Below, piece by piece: positions 55,401 to 63,099 of a stretch of 64,000 nt of DNA. How positions within the stretch are numbered: the stretch's first letter is position 1; each line of letters starts with the position of its first letter. The position numbers were made by a program, and so were the translations under genes. The notes under the pieces are model-generated. The model searched no databases. It saw only the letters and a list, made by a program, of their open reading frames with translations, and had not been told where the DNA came from. The stretch comes from UBA8752 sp040261275 (GTDB lineage: Bacteria; Bacteroidota; Bacteroidia; Flavobacteriales_D; Sanyastnellaceae), in the NCBI GenBank assembly GCA_040261275.1, contig JBDQOI010000013.1, positions 4,735 to 68,734 on the forward strand. Reading direction: 5' to 3'.

Positions 55401-56762
55401 GTCGATTACTGCGGCCGCGTCGTAGTTGTCGGCAGCGGCGTTGGTGCAACCGAGCTTCTGGAAATCGTTGGCATCGCGCGGCTCTATGCTGTTGCCGAAG
55501 CCACCGTTGATGGCACCGGTTACGCGGTAGGTGTCGCCGAGCATGGCGCTTTGGTCAGTGTAGCCATCGTAGCCGAGGTCGTCGACCGTGTGGTTCCCAC
55601 TGCCATCGTCGATGGTGAATTCGCCAAAGCCGTTGAGCTCACCCGTAATGGCGCCGGTTACCTGGCAAAGCACGCCCTCGTATTCTTCGAGGTTGGCATC
55701 CGCCGTGGAGAGAACTGTAGGTGCGGGCAATGCGTTACCGCTGTTGAGTATGGTCGCCGAAGCGGAGGTCAGCTGGGTACCTCCACTGAAACTGCCCACC
55801 GTACCGTTGACGATGACACTGTCGCCGATGGCCACCTGCGTGGTGTCGTCCAAAAGACCGCCACTCACGTAGACGAAAATGCCGCTCCAAGCGCCCGTTC
55901 CGTCCTGAATCGAGGTGTTGCTTCCGTATACACCGGTCACAATGCCACGGACGTTGACCACCTGTCCGTTAAATGTGCCATTGTCCTCAGCACCCATGTC
56001 CTGCTGGATGTCACTGATGGTCACATCAGCGGGGTAGGCACAGCTGCCGTCATCAGAGGCCGCGTTGGGGTCATAGTTCGTTGCCGCGGGGTCGGTGCAA
56101 CCCGTTGTCTCAACCACTGGACAGGGATCTCCCGTGTAATCGTGGGTACCGTAGCCTTCGAGGGCGTTGTTGAGCGCGTAATCGTTCTCCAGGACAATCC
56201 ACTCGCTGTTGAGTGAGTCTCCGGCAGACGTGATCCAATCCCCACCGTTTCCGGAGGAGATGGTGGACTTGCGGCGCAAGGTGTGGTTCTGCGTGCCATT
56301 GGGAACGCCTGCCACATCCCACGCGGTTCCGGGGTCACCGTTCCAATCGCCGATGGCGTCGATTTGTGTGAAACTGGCTTCCGTACCGGAGACGAGCATG
56401 AAGCCATCGTCACCGTTGGAGAGGAAGTTGAACGTGTGGTCCGCCGAAAGGAGGAGCAGTGAATCCGCACTGCCGTGGACAATGAGGTAGGTTCCGAAGG
56501 CATCGATGGACGCGCCTGCGGGAAAGGTGTTCCAGAACTCGTATTCACCCACGACGGCTGGTGCGTTGCTGACGTTGGGGAACGCAAAGCTGGCCAGGTC
56601 CACCGGCGAAGGTGTGGGGTTGTAGACCTCGAGGTACTTGTTGTTGGAGGATCCTTCAGCGTATTCGCTGAAGAACAACGAGCAGTCCTGAGCAGTGGCA
56701 AATGAGCTGAGCAGCAGCAAGGTGCTCAAAAGGGAGAGGGTTTTCCTCATGGTGAATTGCAT
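52434..56762 (-). CDS. Large modular secreted protein (lamin-tail, OB-like and Cys repeats)
   Basis: 1442 residues. A signal peptide ends near FATAQ. Lamin-tail-like domains lie at about 26-215, 680-880 and 1170-1350 (SEYAEGSSNNKYLEVYNP, SEAAEGSSNNKYIEVYNP and NEIHYNP...DWEFVEFYN). Three OB-like modules lie at about 228-435, 465-655 and 905-1100 and begin with forms such as VNVRGIVTGVYG. Nine copies of a GCTD-A-NY-DDGSC motif separate or follow them. The last 25 residues (CPTDLNGDGTTSVSDLLILLG) are dockerin-like. No nuclease or other active site was recognised. ATG at 56750 is an alternative start. It has a strong terminator and is monocistronic. Confidence 0.85.
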   Translation of the reverse strand: MQFTMRKTLSLLSTLLLLSSFATAQDCSLFFSEYAEGSSNNKYLEVYNPTPSPVDLASFAFPNVSNAPAVVGEYEFWNTFPAGASIDAFGTYLIVHGSADSLLLLSADHTFNFLSNGDDGFMLVSGTEASFTQIDAIGDWNGDPGTAWDVAGVPNGTQNHTLRRKSTISSGNGGDWITSAGDSLNSEWIVLENDYALNNALEGYGTHDYTGDPCPVVETTGCTDPAATNYDPNAASDDGSCAYPADVTISDIQQDMGAEDNGTFNGQVVNVRGIVTGVYGSNTSIQDGTGAWSGIFVYVSGGLLDDTTQVAIGDSVIVNGTVGSFSGGTQLTSASATILNSGNALPAPTVLSTADANLEEYEGVLCQVTGAITGELNGFGEFTIDDGSGNHTVDDLGYDGYTDQSAMLGDTYRVTGAINGGFGNSIEPRDANDFQKLGCTNAAADNYDAAAVIDDDSCNIVDGAIAIATIQQGQALDPPVFTDSLVTISGIVTGVYGSLFSVQQGQGAYSGIFGFNPEVAVAEGDFVSLTGVISEYFDLTQIEGVGGNPVATSILSQGNDLPMAEVLGTAAVNMEEWEGVLVQATGAVSSPDLGNGEWGIDDASGEVRVDDRGWDHQGTGEVVINALFQVTAPLHYSFGNFKLIPRSEADVLLYGCTLPNADNYTPGSDIDDGSCTGSEPCDLFFSEAAEGSSNNKYIEVYNPTNSPVSLALYTIANQSNGANNSDPAAAEWDYWNDIFPTGGSIAAGETFLIVHPSAAPELLDSADATWAFMSNGDDAVGLIYSATASFGNGGDWTLIDAIGEPYGLDPGSAWDVAGTTNGTQNHTIRRKSDVSYGNGGDWAASAGTTPEDSEWIVLDNDYALNNALEGYNSHEFTGLCAVNSEGCTDPLALNYDPNATVDDGSCLFIPNVTIQEINEGLTSGIVTTSGIVTGVYLTDDGSFGNQAAFTIQNGTGAFSGYWVRGSGSTLESIGNVMVGDEVEITGSPDSWFGNDYFPNPTINIISSGNPLPAAEVLASGDVNLEEWEAVLVSVTADCDNPDLGFAEWSINDGSGGARVNDRAYDAFGAGVVEAGRTYRVTAPTGYAYGNWKIEPRDSTDVVRLGCTDPTFPNYWSLANEDDGSCANIPGCTDPAADNYNPDATSDDGSCVITGCTDATALNYNPSATVEDNTTCYYTLPNIIVNEIHYNPCDNQGGDFDWEFVEFYNADAEVDISGYEVWFAFSDPTSISLAMTFPEGTIIPADSYFLVVPGLVAQANYEGLGITTFLMDNGNWGNSAGTAQLQDAFGNIVDAVTYDDAAPWPSQEISVLGNVLAASPDGGCASLELIMTDLNNDDPDNWQASWVDNGTPGAANSSAFGCTDGTACNYDAVALFDDESCTYDCYGCTYPEAANYDETATFDDGTCEVAIVDNCPTDLNGDGTTSVSDLLILLGAFATDCVE
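54125..56690 (-). repeat. Internal module duplication in the large secreted protein
   Basis: The segment about 56104-56690 and the segment about 54125-54725 encode nearly the same lamin-tail module, including a shared GTQNHT-RRKS stretch and a shared EWIVL-NDYALNNALEGY ending. Parts are also alike at DNA level, so the duplication is fairly recent or kept alike by gene conversion. Confidence 0.7.
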
Positions 56763-56777
56763 GATGGGTTGGTGGAG

Positions 56778-56785
56778 CGAAATTA
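56778..56785 (-). promoter_or_regulatory. TAATTTCG box upstream of large secreted protein
   Basis: TAATTTCG on the minus strand ends 15 nt before the ATG at 56762 and matches TAnnTTYG. The identical octamer lies at lpxD. Confidence 0.5.
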
Positions 56786-56871
56786 GACCGGTCAGCCTCC
56801 ATAAACAGGTATTCCAATCAGCATTAACCGAAGCGTAACGCTATAAATCGATGGGTGACAATAAACGGACC

Positions 56872-57477
56872 TCAGTCTGTAAATAACCTCCCTTGCGTAC
56901 CACGGAAAGTTCGCCGATGCAATGGTGTGGGGCCCCACCGCAAAATGGCTTCCCGGTGCGAACGCGTCGGGTAGCCCTTGTTTTGAGGCCACCCGAATTG
57001 GGGGTGTTTCTCCGAAAGAGCGTGCATATGGGCGTCCCGATGCGTCTTGGCCAGGATGCTGGCCGCCGCGATCGACAGAAATCGCCCGTCCCCCTTGATT
57101 TCACAGCTGTGCGGAATCTCATGGGGCTTGAACCGGTTGCCATCGATGAGGAGGAATTCTGGTCTTGTGGTCAGTGCATCCACGGCTCGGTGCATGGCCA
57201 AGTGCGTGGCATTGAGAATATTGAGCTCCTCAATCTCCTCGACTGAGGCCCAACCCACGGCCCACGCATGAGCTTCTCGCTCAATGAGCGCCCTCAGCAC
57301 GTTTCTGTCCTTGAGAGAAAGTTTTTTGCTGTCGTCCAAGCCCACCTTCAGCCAACCCTTTCCAGCAGGACCCGGTATCACGGCAGCAGCGGTCACAGGA
57401 CCTGCGAGGCAACCGCGACCGGCCTCGTCCACTCCGGCTTCCATGCGGCCCGATTCCAGGAATGGCTTCAACGCCAT
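56872..57477 (-). CDS. rnhB: Ribonuclease HII
   Basis: 201 residues from the ATG at 57477. Removes RNA primers and misinserted ribonucleotides from DNA. The catalytic DE pair is Asp17/Glu18 in GVDEAGRG, with further acidic residues in LLIDGNRF and at the start of the THRDAHM segment. The frame is open upstream into the glycosyltransferase gene; the ATG at 57477 overlaps the glycosyltransferase stop by 1 nt (TGATG), so the two are translationally coupled. Confidence 0.94.
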   Translation of the reverse strand: MALKPFLESGRMEAGVDEAGRGCLAGPVTAAAVIPGPAGKGWLKVGLDDSKKLSLKDRNVLRALIEREAHAWAVGWASVEEIEELNILNATHLAMHRAVDALTTRPEFLLIDGNRFKPHEIPHSCEIKGDGRFLSIAAASILAKTHRDAHMHALSEKHPQFGWPQNKGYPTRSHREAILRWGPTPLHRRTFRGTQGRLFTD

Positions 57478-58676
57478 CAGACCGCGGTGGTATCGGGAAC
57501 GGTGTCCTCCATGATCAACCCGGCTTCTCTGCCGGCAATTGCGAGGCAATTCCAAAGCAAGCCCGCTGTCTTGTCCCAGCCAAAGTCCTCTGCGCGCTCT
57601 TTTCCTTTTTCCCGAAGGGCCTCTCTCAAAGCGGGTTCCCGCTCTATCCTCAACATGGCATCTGCCACTTGACCCAGGTCGTCGGGATCGACCTCCAAGC
57701 CCGCTCCGGCTGCCACCTCCGGGAGAGAGGTTCGATTGCTGTGAATGACAGGGGTTCCCGCAGAAAAAGCTTCGATGAGGGGAATGCCAAACCCTTCAAA
57801 CCACGGAATGAAAGTCAGGGCACCCGCACCCGCCAATACCTGTGCCAACTCCTTTTGGGGCAGCCAACCAGTCAGATGAACGTGCTCCATCACTTCCCGG
57901 GGAAGGGCTTCCAATGCCCTGCTCGCATCAAACCGCCTTCGTCGCCACAAAGCGGTTCCCACCATCAACAAATCCCACTGCCCTCCGCCTTCACGGTATT
58001 GCTGAAATGCCTTCAACAATCCTTCCAGGTTCTTTCTCGGATGCTGGGTTCCAATGAAAACGAAATAGGGTTGACCTGAGGTATAGCGGCTGCGAACCAA
58101 CTTCTCCGAAGCCTGACGGTCCAGGCCGAGGGGGGTCACTTGATAAGCCGAACCCGCTCCGTTGTAGACCACATCAATCTCATCAAGGGGAACGCCGTAG
58201 CGACGATGAATGTCTTCCGCGCTGAATCGACTCACGGTCGCCATGCGCACGGCGCGCTGGGCGGCATCCGGGAACCGCCTCCGGTAATGCCGGGCAATGC
58301 GAGGAGGCAGCCACTCGGGGTGGTGTTCGAAATTCAAGTCGTGCTGCACGGCCACCTGTGGAACGTCGGTGCGGTTGCTCAAGAACCCATCCGGCGACAG
58401 GAACAAGTCGGCTTTGATCCGAGCGAGCCTGCGCGGAACGGCGTAATCAAACCAGAGGTCTTGCAGGAAGGGGCGCCGGGCAGGTGGAAAAAGCCAATGG
58501 CAGGTCACATTGCCTCCCGGGAACAAGTCCTCGGGCGGTCTGCGGTCGAAAAACAAGTGGAAATCGTGCTCCGGGTGGTTTGCCGTCATGCGCTGCACCG
58601 TTTCCAATGTGAACCAGCCGATGCCGTCCAACTTCCCGGGCACCACGAGACGCGTATTGATCGCCACCACCGCCAT
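57477..58676 (-). CDS. Glycosyltransferase family 4-like protein
   Basis: 399 residues, GT-B fold, cytoplasmic or peripheral membrane. The donor-binding half carries FVFIGTQHPRKNLEGLLKAF, HLTGWLPQKELAQVLAGA and FEGFGIPLIEAFSAGTPVI, the usual GT4 E-x7-E region. It transfers a sugar during surface polysaccharide assembly; the sugar is unknown. The ATG at 58676 begins MAVVAINTRL and has a TAGTTTCG box 5 nt before it, so the longer frame upstream is rejected. It is divergent from the Wzz-like gene. Confidence 0.88.
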   Translation of the reverse strand: MAVVAINTRLVVPGKLDGIGWFTLETVQRMTANHPEHDFHLFFDRRPPEDLFPGGNVTCHWLFPPARRPFLQDLWFDYAVPRRLARIKADLFLSPDGFLSNRTDVPQVAVQHDLNFEHHPEWLPPRIARHYRRRFPDAAQRAVRMATVSRFSAEDIHRRYGVPLDEIDVVYNGAGSAYQVTPLGLDRQASEKLVRSRYTSGQPYFVFIGTQHPRKNLEGLLKAFQQYREGGGQWDLLMVGTALWRRRRFDASRALEALPREVMEHVHLTGWLPQKELAQVLAGAGALTFIPWFEGFGIPLIEAFSAGTPVIHSNRTSLPEVAAGAGLEVDPDDLGQVADAMLRIEREPALREALREKGKERAEDFGWDKTAGLLWNCLAIAGREAGLIMEDTVPDTTAV

Positions 58677-58681
58677 GCGGG

Positions 58682-58689
58682 CGAAACTA
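58682..58689 (-). promoter_or_regulatory. Start-proximal TAGTTTCG box (glycosyltransferase)
   Basis: TAGTTTCG on the minus strand ends 5 nt before the ATG at 58676 and matches TAnnTTYG, supporting this start. Confidence 0.5.
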
Positions 58690-58800
58690 CGACCTGAACC
58701 ATGGACATTTCTTTTCACATCCACATACTCATCACAAGAAGTTGGCGTTGGTCGGATTGTCCGGTGCATCTTGCGTCCCGGAACACCCACACGAAGATTC

Positions 58801-59793
58801 ATGGACGATTCCCTGCCTACCGGAAACGGTAACGAAACCACTTTGCTCAAACAGGTTTGGGGCTGGAGGACCCCTTTAATTGCATCAGGACTGATTGGTG
58901 CCATTGTCAGTGCCGCCGCCTCTTTTCTCATTGAGCCTGAGTTCCAGTCCTCCGTAGTCCTGTTCGCTTTACCCCAGCAGTCCATCGGCGCTCAATTCTA
59001 CGAGGAGGTGAAGCGCGAGGACATCCTTGCATACGGGGAGGCGGAAGATGCTGAGCGTTTGCTCCAAATCCTGAATTCGGACCGGATCCGCCGGCGCATC
59101 ATCGAGAAGTACGATCTCTGGTCGCATTATGACATCGAACGGGATGAGCCGGGGGCACAGGCCGCGATGGCCAAGGTATACGCGGGCAAGGTCGGCGCAG
59201 ACCTCACGCGTTATGGCTCCATTCGCATCGACGTGTTTGACACCGCACCTGAAATGGCGCGCGATATGGCCAATGACATCGCCCAGTTGACCGACTCCGT
59301 CGCCAACCAATTGAGGAACGACCGGGCCTTGGAAGCGTTCCGTTATGCCGAGCGCTCTCTTCGGAAGAACCAGCGCGAAATCGAGGAAATGGAGCGTCGC
59401 CTTGGAGAGTTGAGACAGGAGGGGGTCTACGATTTCCCCATTCAAATCGAAGGACTGAACGAGCAATACGCCACAGCCTTGGGGGAAGGAAAGCAGGGCA
59501 GGGCCAACGATATCATGGCCAAAATGGAACGCCTTGCTCCCTTCGCCAATGAGTACAATCAGCTCACCACGAAGCTGGAAGACGCTTATGAACAAGAGGC
59601 CGTCCTGAAGAAGCGATTCGACCTCAATAAGTTGGATTCTGAATCCCAATTGCCAGCCGCCTTTGTTGTGGACCGGGCCGCCTCAGCCGATAAGAAGTCC
59701 CGCCCTGTGCGTTGGCTCATTACGGTCATGGGAGCCGTCTCCGTTGCGCTCGCTTCTCTGGTATTCCTGCTGACACGTCAGGCTTTGAGATGA
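58801..59793 (+). CDS. Wzz-like polysaccharide chain-length protein
   Basis: 330 residues. A membrane helix near 24-45, a long periplasmic part with coiled-coil character (about 180-280, with RKNQREIEEMERRLGELRQ), and a second helix near 304-326. This is the Wzz architecture, which sets the length of O-antigen or exopolysaccharide chains at the inner membrane. No cytoplasmic tyrosine kinase domain is fused. The frame is open upstream in unlikely sequence; 58801 begins MDDSLPTG. It overlaps the next gene by 4 nt. Confidence 0.85.
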   Translation: MDDSLPTGNGNETTLLKQVWGWRTPLIASGLIGAIVSAAASFLIEPEFQSSVVLFALPQQSIGAQFYEEVKREDILAYGEAEDAERLLQILNSDRIRRRIIEKYDLWSHYDIERDEPGAQAAMAKVYAGKVGADLTRYGSIRIDVFDTAPEMARDMANDIAQLTDSVANQLRNDRALEAFRYAERSLRKNQREIEEMERRLGELRQEGVYDFPIQIEGLNEQYATALGEGKQGRANDIMAKMERLAPFANEYNQLTTKLEDAYEQEAVLKKRFDLNKLDSESQLPAAFVVDRAASADKKSRPVRWLITVMGAVSVALASLVFLLTRQALR

Positions 59794-61259
59794 GAAAAAC
59801 CCCGGTGGTCCAAGCGGATTCCGACACCCGGAAAGGGCTGAGGATGGGGGCTTCCGAGATGGCCGTGGCGATTGGATTTTCCGCCGCACTCGGCGTGGCC
59901 ATCGCGATGGAGCACTTTGCCCTGGCGGCACTCCCCTTGGTTTTTGGAGTAGTGGTACTGGCATTGGGCCGAAGGGACCTTCTCACCTTGGGGTTGATTG
60001 CGACTGTGCCCCTCAGCCTGAACCTCGAGCAACTTGAGATTGGAGGCATAGGGCTCTATTTGCCGACGGAGCCCATCTTGTTCGGCCTGCTCCTTTTGTT
60101 CGTTTTGGATCGCCTGCACGGCAAAGGGCTGATGCCCGAACTGGACCGGCATCCCATCACGCGTTGGATACAAGCCATGCTCGTGTGGTTGCTGATAACG
60201 ACACTGCTGTCATGGGATCCGCTGGTATCACTGAAATTCACCATCGCGAGGGCTTGGTTTGTCGTCGGATTCTTCTTCCTCCTGGTGCCCCTTTTTGTCA
60301 AGCGCGAAAAGCAGCAGCAATTTCTCCTCCTGTATCTGCTCCCCTTGCTGGGTGTCATCATCTACACCGTGATTCGCCACGCCGGCTACGGCTTTGAGAA
60401 ACAGGCAGGACACTGGGTAATGGACCCCTTCTTCAAGGACCACACAAGCTACGGGGCGGTGCTCGCCATGTTCTGGTTCCCCACCCTTGCCTTGGTGGCC
60501 AAGCCTGGGAGGTCTCCCCTTGGGAAATTGGGCATGGGGGCCGCATTCGCGATCCTGACCTTGGGCCTCATTCTGTCCTTTACCCGAGCGGCCTGGGTAT
60601 CGGTTGCCGCCGCGGCAGTCGTGGGTGCCCTCATGATGTTGGGTGTGCGGCTGCGGACCTTGGTCGTTACAGGGGGTCTGGCCGCGGTATTCCTCGTGCT
60701 GTCGTGGGATCAACTGCTCATTTCCCTGGAACGGAATGACCAGGATTCATCCGATGACCTTACGGAACACGTAGAGTCGATCAGCAACGTGTCGAGCGAC
60801 GCATCCAACCTCGAACGCATCAACCGCTGGAGTTGCGCCTTGAGCCTGTGGAAGGACCGTCCCCTCACGGGATGGGGGCCCGGAACCTATCAATTCGTCT
60901 ATGCGCCCCACCAGCGATCAGAGCACCGTACCATCATATCCACCAACAATGCCGATCGAGGCAATGCCCACAGCGAATACCTCGGTCCCCTGGCAGAGCA
61001 AGGGATACCCGGTATGCTGATTGTACTGGGCCTGTTGTTGGGTTCGAGCAGCTTGGGCTTCCGCTTGTGGCGACTGCAGCGCGGGCAGGGGGAGTGGAAG
61101 GCCTATTGGTCGCTGTCGATCTACCTCGGGCTGCTGACCTATTTCATCCACGGCGTTCTCAACAACTACTTGGACACCGATAAGGCGAGCGCTCCTTTTT
61201 GGGGATTCCTGGCCATCCTGGTCGCACAAGACTTGCTGATCAGGAGAAGCGAATCGTGA
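59790..61259 (+). CDS. O-antigen ligase family membrane protein
   Basis: 489 residues with about 12 membrane helices and a large periplasmic loop near 330-400. The loop region ends in NAHSEYLGPLAEQGIPG, the Wzy_C signature of ligases and polymerases. It would polymerise or ligate polysaccharide on the periplasmic side of the inner membrane. It overlaps the Wzz-like gene by 4 nt (ATGA), and its last 20 nt overlap the convergent phosphatase gene. Polymerase versus ligase cannot be decided from sequence. Confidence 0.86.
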   Translation: MRKTPVVQADSDTRKGLRMGASEMAVAIGFSAALGVAIAMEHFALAALPLVFGVVVLALGRRDLLTLGLIATVPLSLNLEQLEIGGIGLYLPTEPILFGLLLLFVLDRLHGKGLMPELDRHPITRWIQAMLVWLLITTLLSWDPLVSLKFTIARAWFVVGFFFLLVPLFVKREKQQQFLLLYLLPLLGVIIYTVIRHAGYGFEKQAGHWVMDPFFKDHTSYGAVLAMFWFPTLALVAKPGRSPLGKLGMGAAFAILTLGLILSFTRAAWVSVAAAAVVGALMMLGVRLRTLVVTGGLAAVFLVLSWDQLLISLERNDQDSSDDLTEHVESISNVSSDASNLERINRWSCALSLWKDRPLTGWGPGTYQFVYAPHQRSEHRTIISTNNADRGNAHSEYLGPLAEQGIPGMLIVLGLLLGSSSLGFRLWRLQRGQGEWKAYWSLSIYLGLLTYFIHGVLNNYLDTDKASAPFWGFLAILVAQDLLIRRSES

Positions 61260-62463
61260 GCAGCGCGGTGTCGTCGGCTGGCAGCGCCGTTCCCCTGTGC
61301 AGCTCCCAGTCTACGATGATGGAAGTGTTCAAGGTTTCTACGGCGGAATGACGCTCTTCCTCGACGAGATACTGAAGCTGATGCTCACCGTAGGCCACAC
61401 CCTCCGGGTTTTCCTGTTCAACCAAGCCATCCGTGAAGCACACCAATGTGGATGAAGGGCCTGCGGGAAGGGTTCCGACACCAACTTCGGGCATATCGTC
61501 CAGCATGCCCAACCCCGGGCACCCTTCACCGAGGAAAGTGCCCATGCCCTCCTTTGGCACGTAAAGCGGGGGATTGTGGCCGCAATTGACATAGTGAAGC
61601 AGGCCTTGGTTGGGATCGTGAATGGCCAAAAACAAGGTGATGAACCTCTCCCCTCTGGCGCTGCTGAAAACGCGATCGTTGAGGGAACGAACCAAATTCT
61701 CGAGGCCGTTGTCGTTTCGCTCCAGCTGAGCGTGCAGATGTGCCTGGAAATTGGACATCAAAAAGGCCGCCGGCATGCCCTTGCCGCTTACGTCGGCCAT
61801 GGCGATGGCCATTCGTCCATCGGATAAACCCACGGCATCGTAGTAGTCGCCCCCCACGTGATGATGGGGTCGATATCGCGCAGAAAATGTCCTGTGCGCG
61901 TCATTCGGCAGGATGCTCGGCAGCAACATTGACTGCATATCGCCCGCCAAGGCGAGCTCCCGTTCCAGGCCCGCGCTGCGGATCCGCTGTGCGGTCAAAT
62001 CCCGGTTCTGAAGGGCCACGACCAGCACATTGGTCAATGTGGTGATGAACCGAACGTGTCGAATCGAAGGGCTCATGCCACGGCCCTCCTCCCGGTCTCC
62101 CATGACGACATAGGCTATGACGTTGCCGTCATGCTCTACCGGGATGGCCAAGTCGAATTCCACTTCGGTGTCTCCATCAACGATGGCGTGCGCCTTTCCA
62201 GACAGGGCCTCGTGGGCATTCGACAGTTCGGGCAACCGGGTCGGGTACCCCCATTCAATCAGACACCCCCACGGTGCGTCTTTTTCGCGCCGACTGAACA
62301 AAGCCAATTTGCCCACACCCATGGCGGCCAGACTCTTGCGGTAGAGGGCAAAGAGATCCTCATCCGCCACATTCCGGTTGATGGCCTGCGTCAACTCCAG
62401 CAAGGCATCCGCCTGCTGCCTGAGACGATCCAGGCGTTTTCGTATCCGCAGGTCCGGCGCCAT
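61240..62463 (-). CDS. SpoIIE-type PP2C family serine/threonine phosphatase
   Basis: 407 residues. The N-terminus (about 1-170) has a coiled-coil and a GAF-like sensor region, and the catalytic domain (about 185-407) carries the metal-binding Asp motifs VGGDYYDAV, ADVSGKGMPAAFLM, CFTDGLVE and DDTALL. Such proteins dephosphorylate anti-anti-sigma partners in stress regulation. No membrane helix is evident. It lies 5 nt after efp, so it may be co-transcribed with it. Confidence 0.88.
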   Translation of the reverse strand: MAPDLRIRKRLDRLRQQADALLELTQAINRNVADEDLFALYRKSLAAMGVGKLALFSRREKDAPWGCLIEWGYPTRLPELSNAHEALSGKAHAIVDGDTEVEFDLAIPVEHDGNVIAYVVMGDREEGRGMSPSIRHVRFITTLTNVLVVALQNRDLTAQRIRSAGLERELALAGDMQSMLLPSILPNDAHRTFSARYRPHHHVGGDYYDAVGLSDGRMAIAMADVSGKGMPAAFLMSNFQAHLHAQLERNDNGLENLVRSLNDRVFSSARGERFITLFLAIHDPNQGLLHYVNCGHNPPLYVPKEGMGTFLGEGCPGLGMLDDMPEVGVGTLPAGPSSTLVCFTDGLVEQENPEGVAYGEHQLQYLVEEERHSAVETLNTSIIVDWELHRGTALPADDTALLTIRFS

Positions 62464-62468
62464 CCGCC

Positions 62469-63035
62469 TTACTTCTTGACGCGCTCGGAGTAATCGCCGG
62501 TGCGGGTATCCACCTTGATTTTGTCCCCGGTATTGATGAACAATGGAACGCGCACCTCGGCTCCGGTATCAATGGTGGCGGGCTTGAATGTGTTGGTTGC
62601 AGTATCTCCCTTGACACCCGGTTCCGTGTAGGTCACCTCGGCCTCGATGTGACTCGGCAACGTGGCACTCAAGGGCCTCTCCTCCTCGGCGTGGAAGACG
62701 ATCAGGCACTTCATCTCGTCCTGAAGGAACTGCGGGTTGTCAATCAGATGCTTCTCGAGCAAGAGCTGTTCGAACGTCTCGGAATTCATGAAGTTGTACC
62801 CCATGTCGTCCTCATACAGGAAGGTGTACTCTCTGGTCTCGACCCGGATGACGTCAATCTTGGCCCCCGTGTTGTAGGAGTGCTCAATGATCTTTCCGTT
62901 CTCGAGATTTTTCATCTTGGTCCAAACGTTCCCGGACCCGCGGGCTGTCTTTTTGTGTAGGAACTCAAGGACCTGATACAGCCCCCCTTGATGGCGGAGA
63001 CAAAGTCCGTTCTTGATGTCAGATGTAGTGGCCAT
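62469..63035 (-). CDS. efp: Elongation factor P, Arg32 variant
   Basis: 188 residues with the three-barrel EF-P fold. It relieves ribosome stalling at polyproline by a modified residue at the tip of domain I. In this protein the loop reads KKTARGSGNVW, with Arg32 where most EF-Ps have a Lys in PGKG, and the conserved Pro is absent. Elsewhere it matches family segments (DIKNGLCL, NSETFEQL, DTRTGDYSERV). An Arg at this site is the substrate of rhamnosylation in some Proteobacteria; no EarP-type gene is in the window. Confidence 0.93.
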   Translation of the reverse strand: MATTSDIKNGLCLRHQGGLYQVLEFLHKKTARGSGNVWTKMKNLENGKIIEHSYNTGAKIDVIRVETREYTFLYEDDMGYNFMNSETFEQLLLEKHLIDNPQFLQDEMKCLIVFHAEEERPLSATLPSHIEAEVTYTEPGVKGDTATNTFKPATIDTGAEVRVPLFINTGDKIKVDTRTGDYSERVKK

Positions 63036-63099
63036 GTTGCGATGGTATGATGGTCTTTCAGAAGCTTAGGTCCAAAATCGTAGCACGGCAATATAGCCG

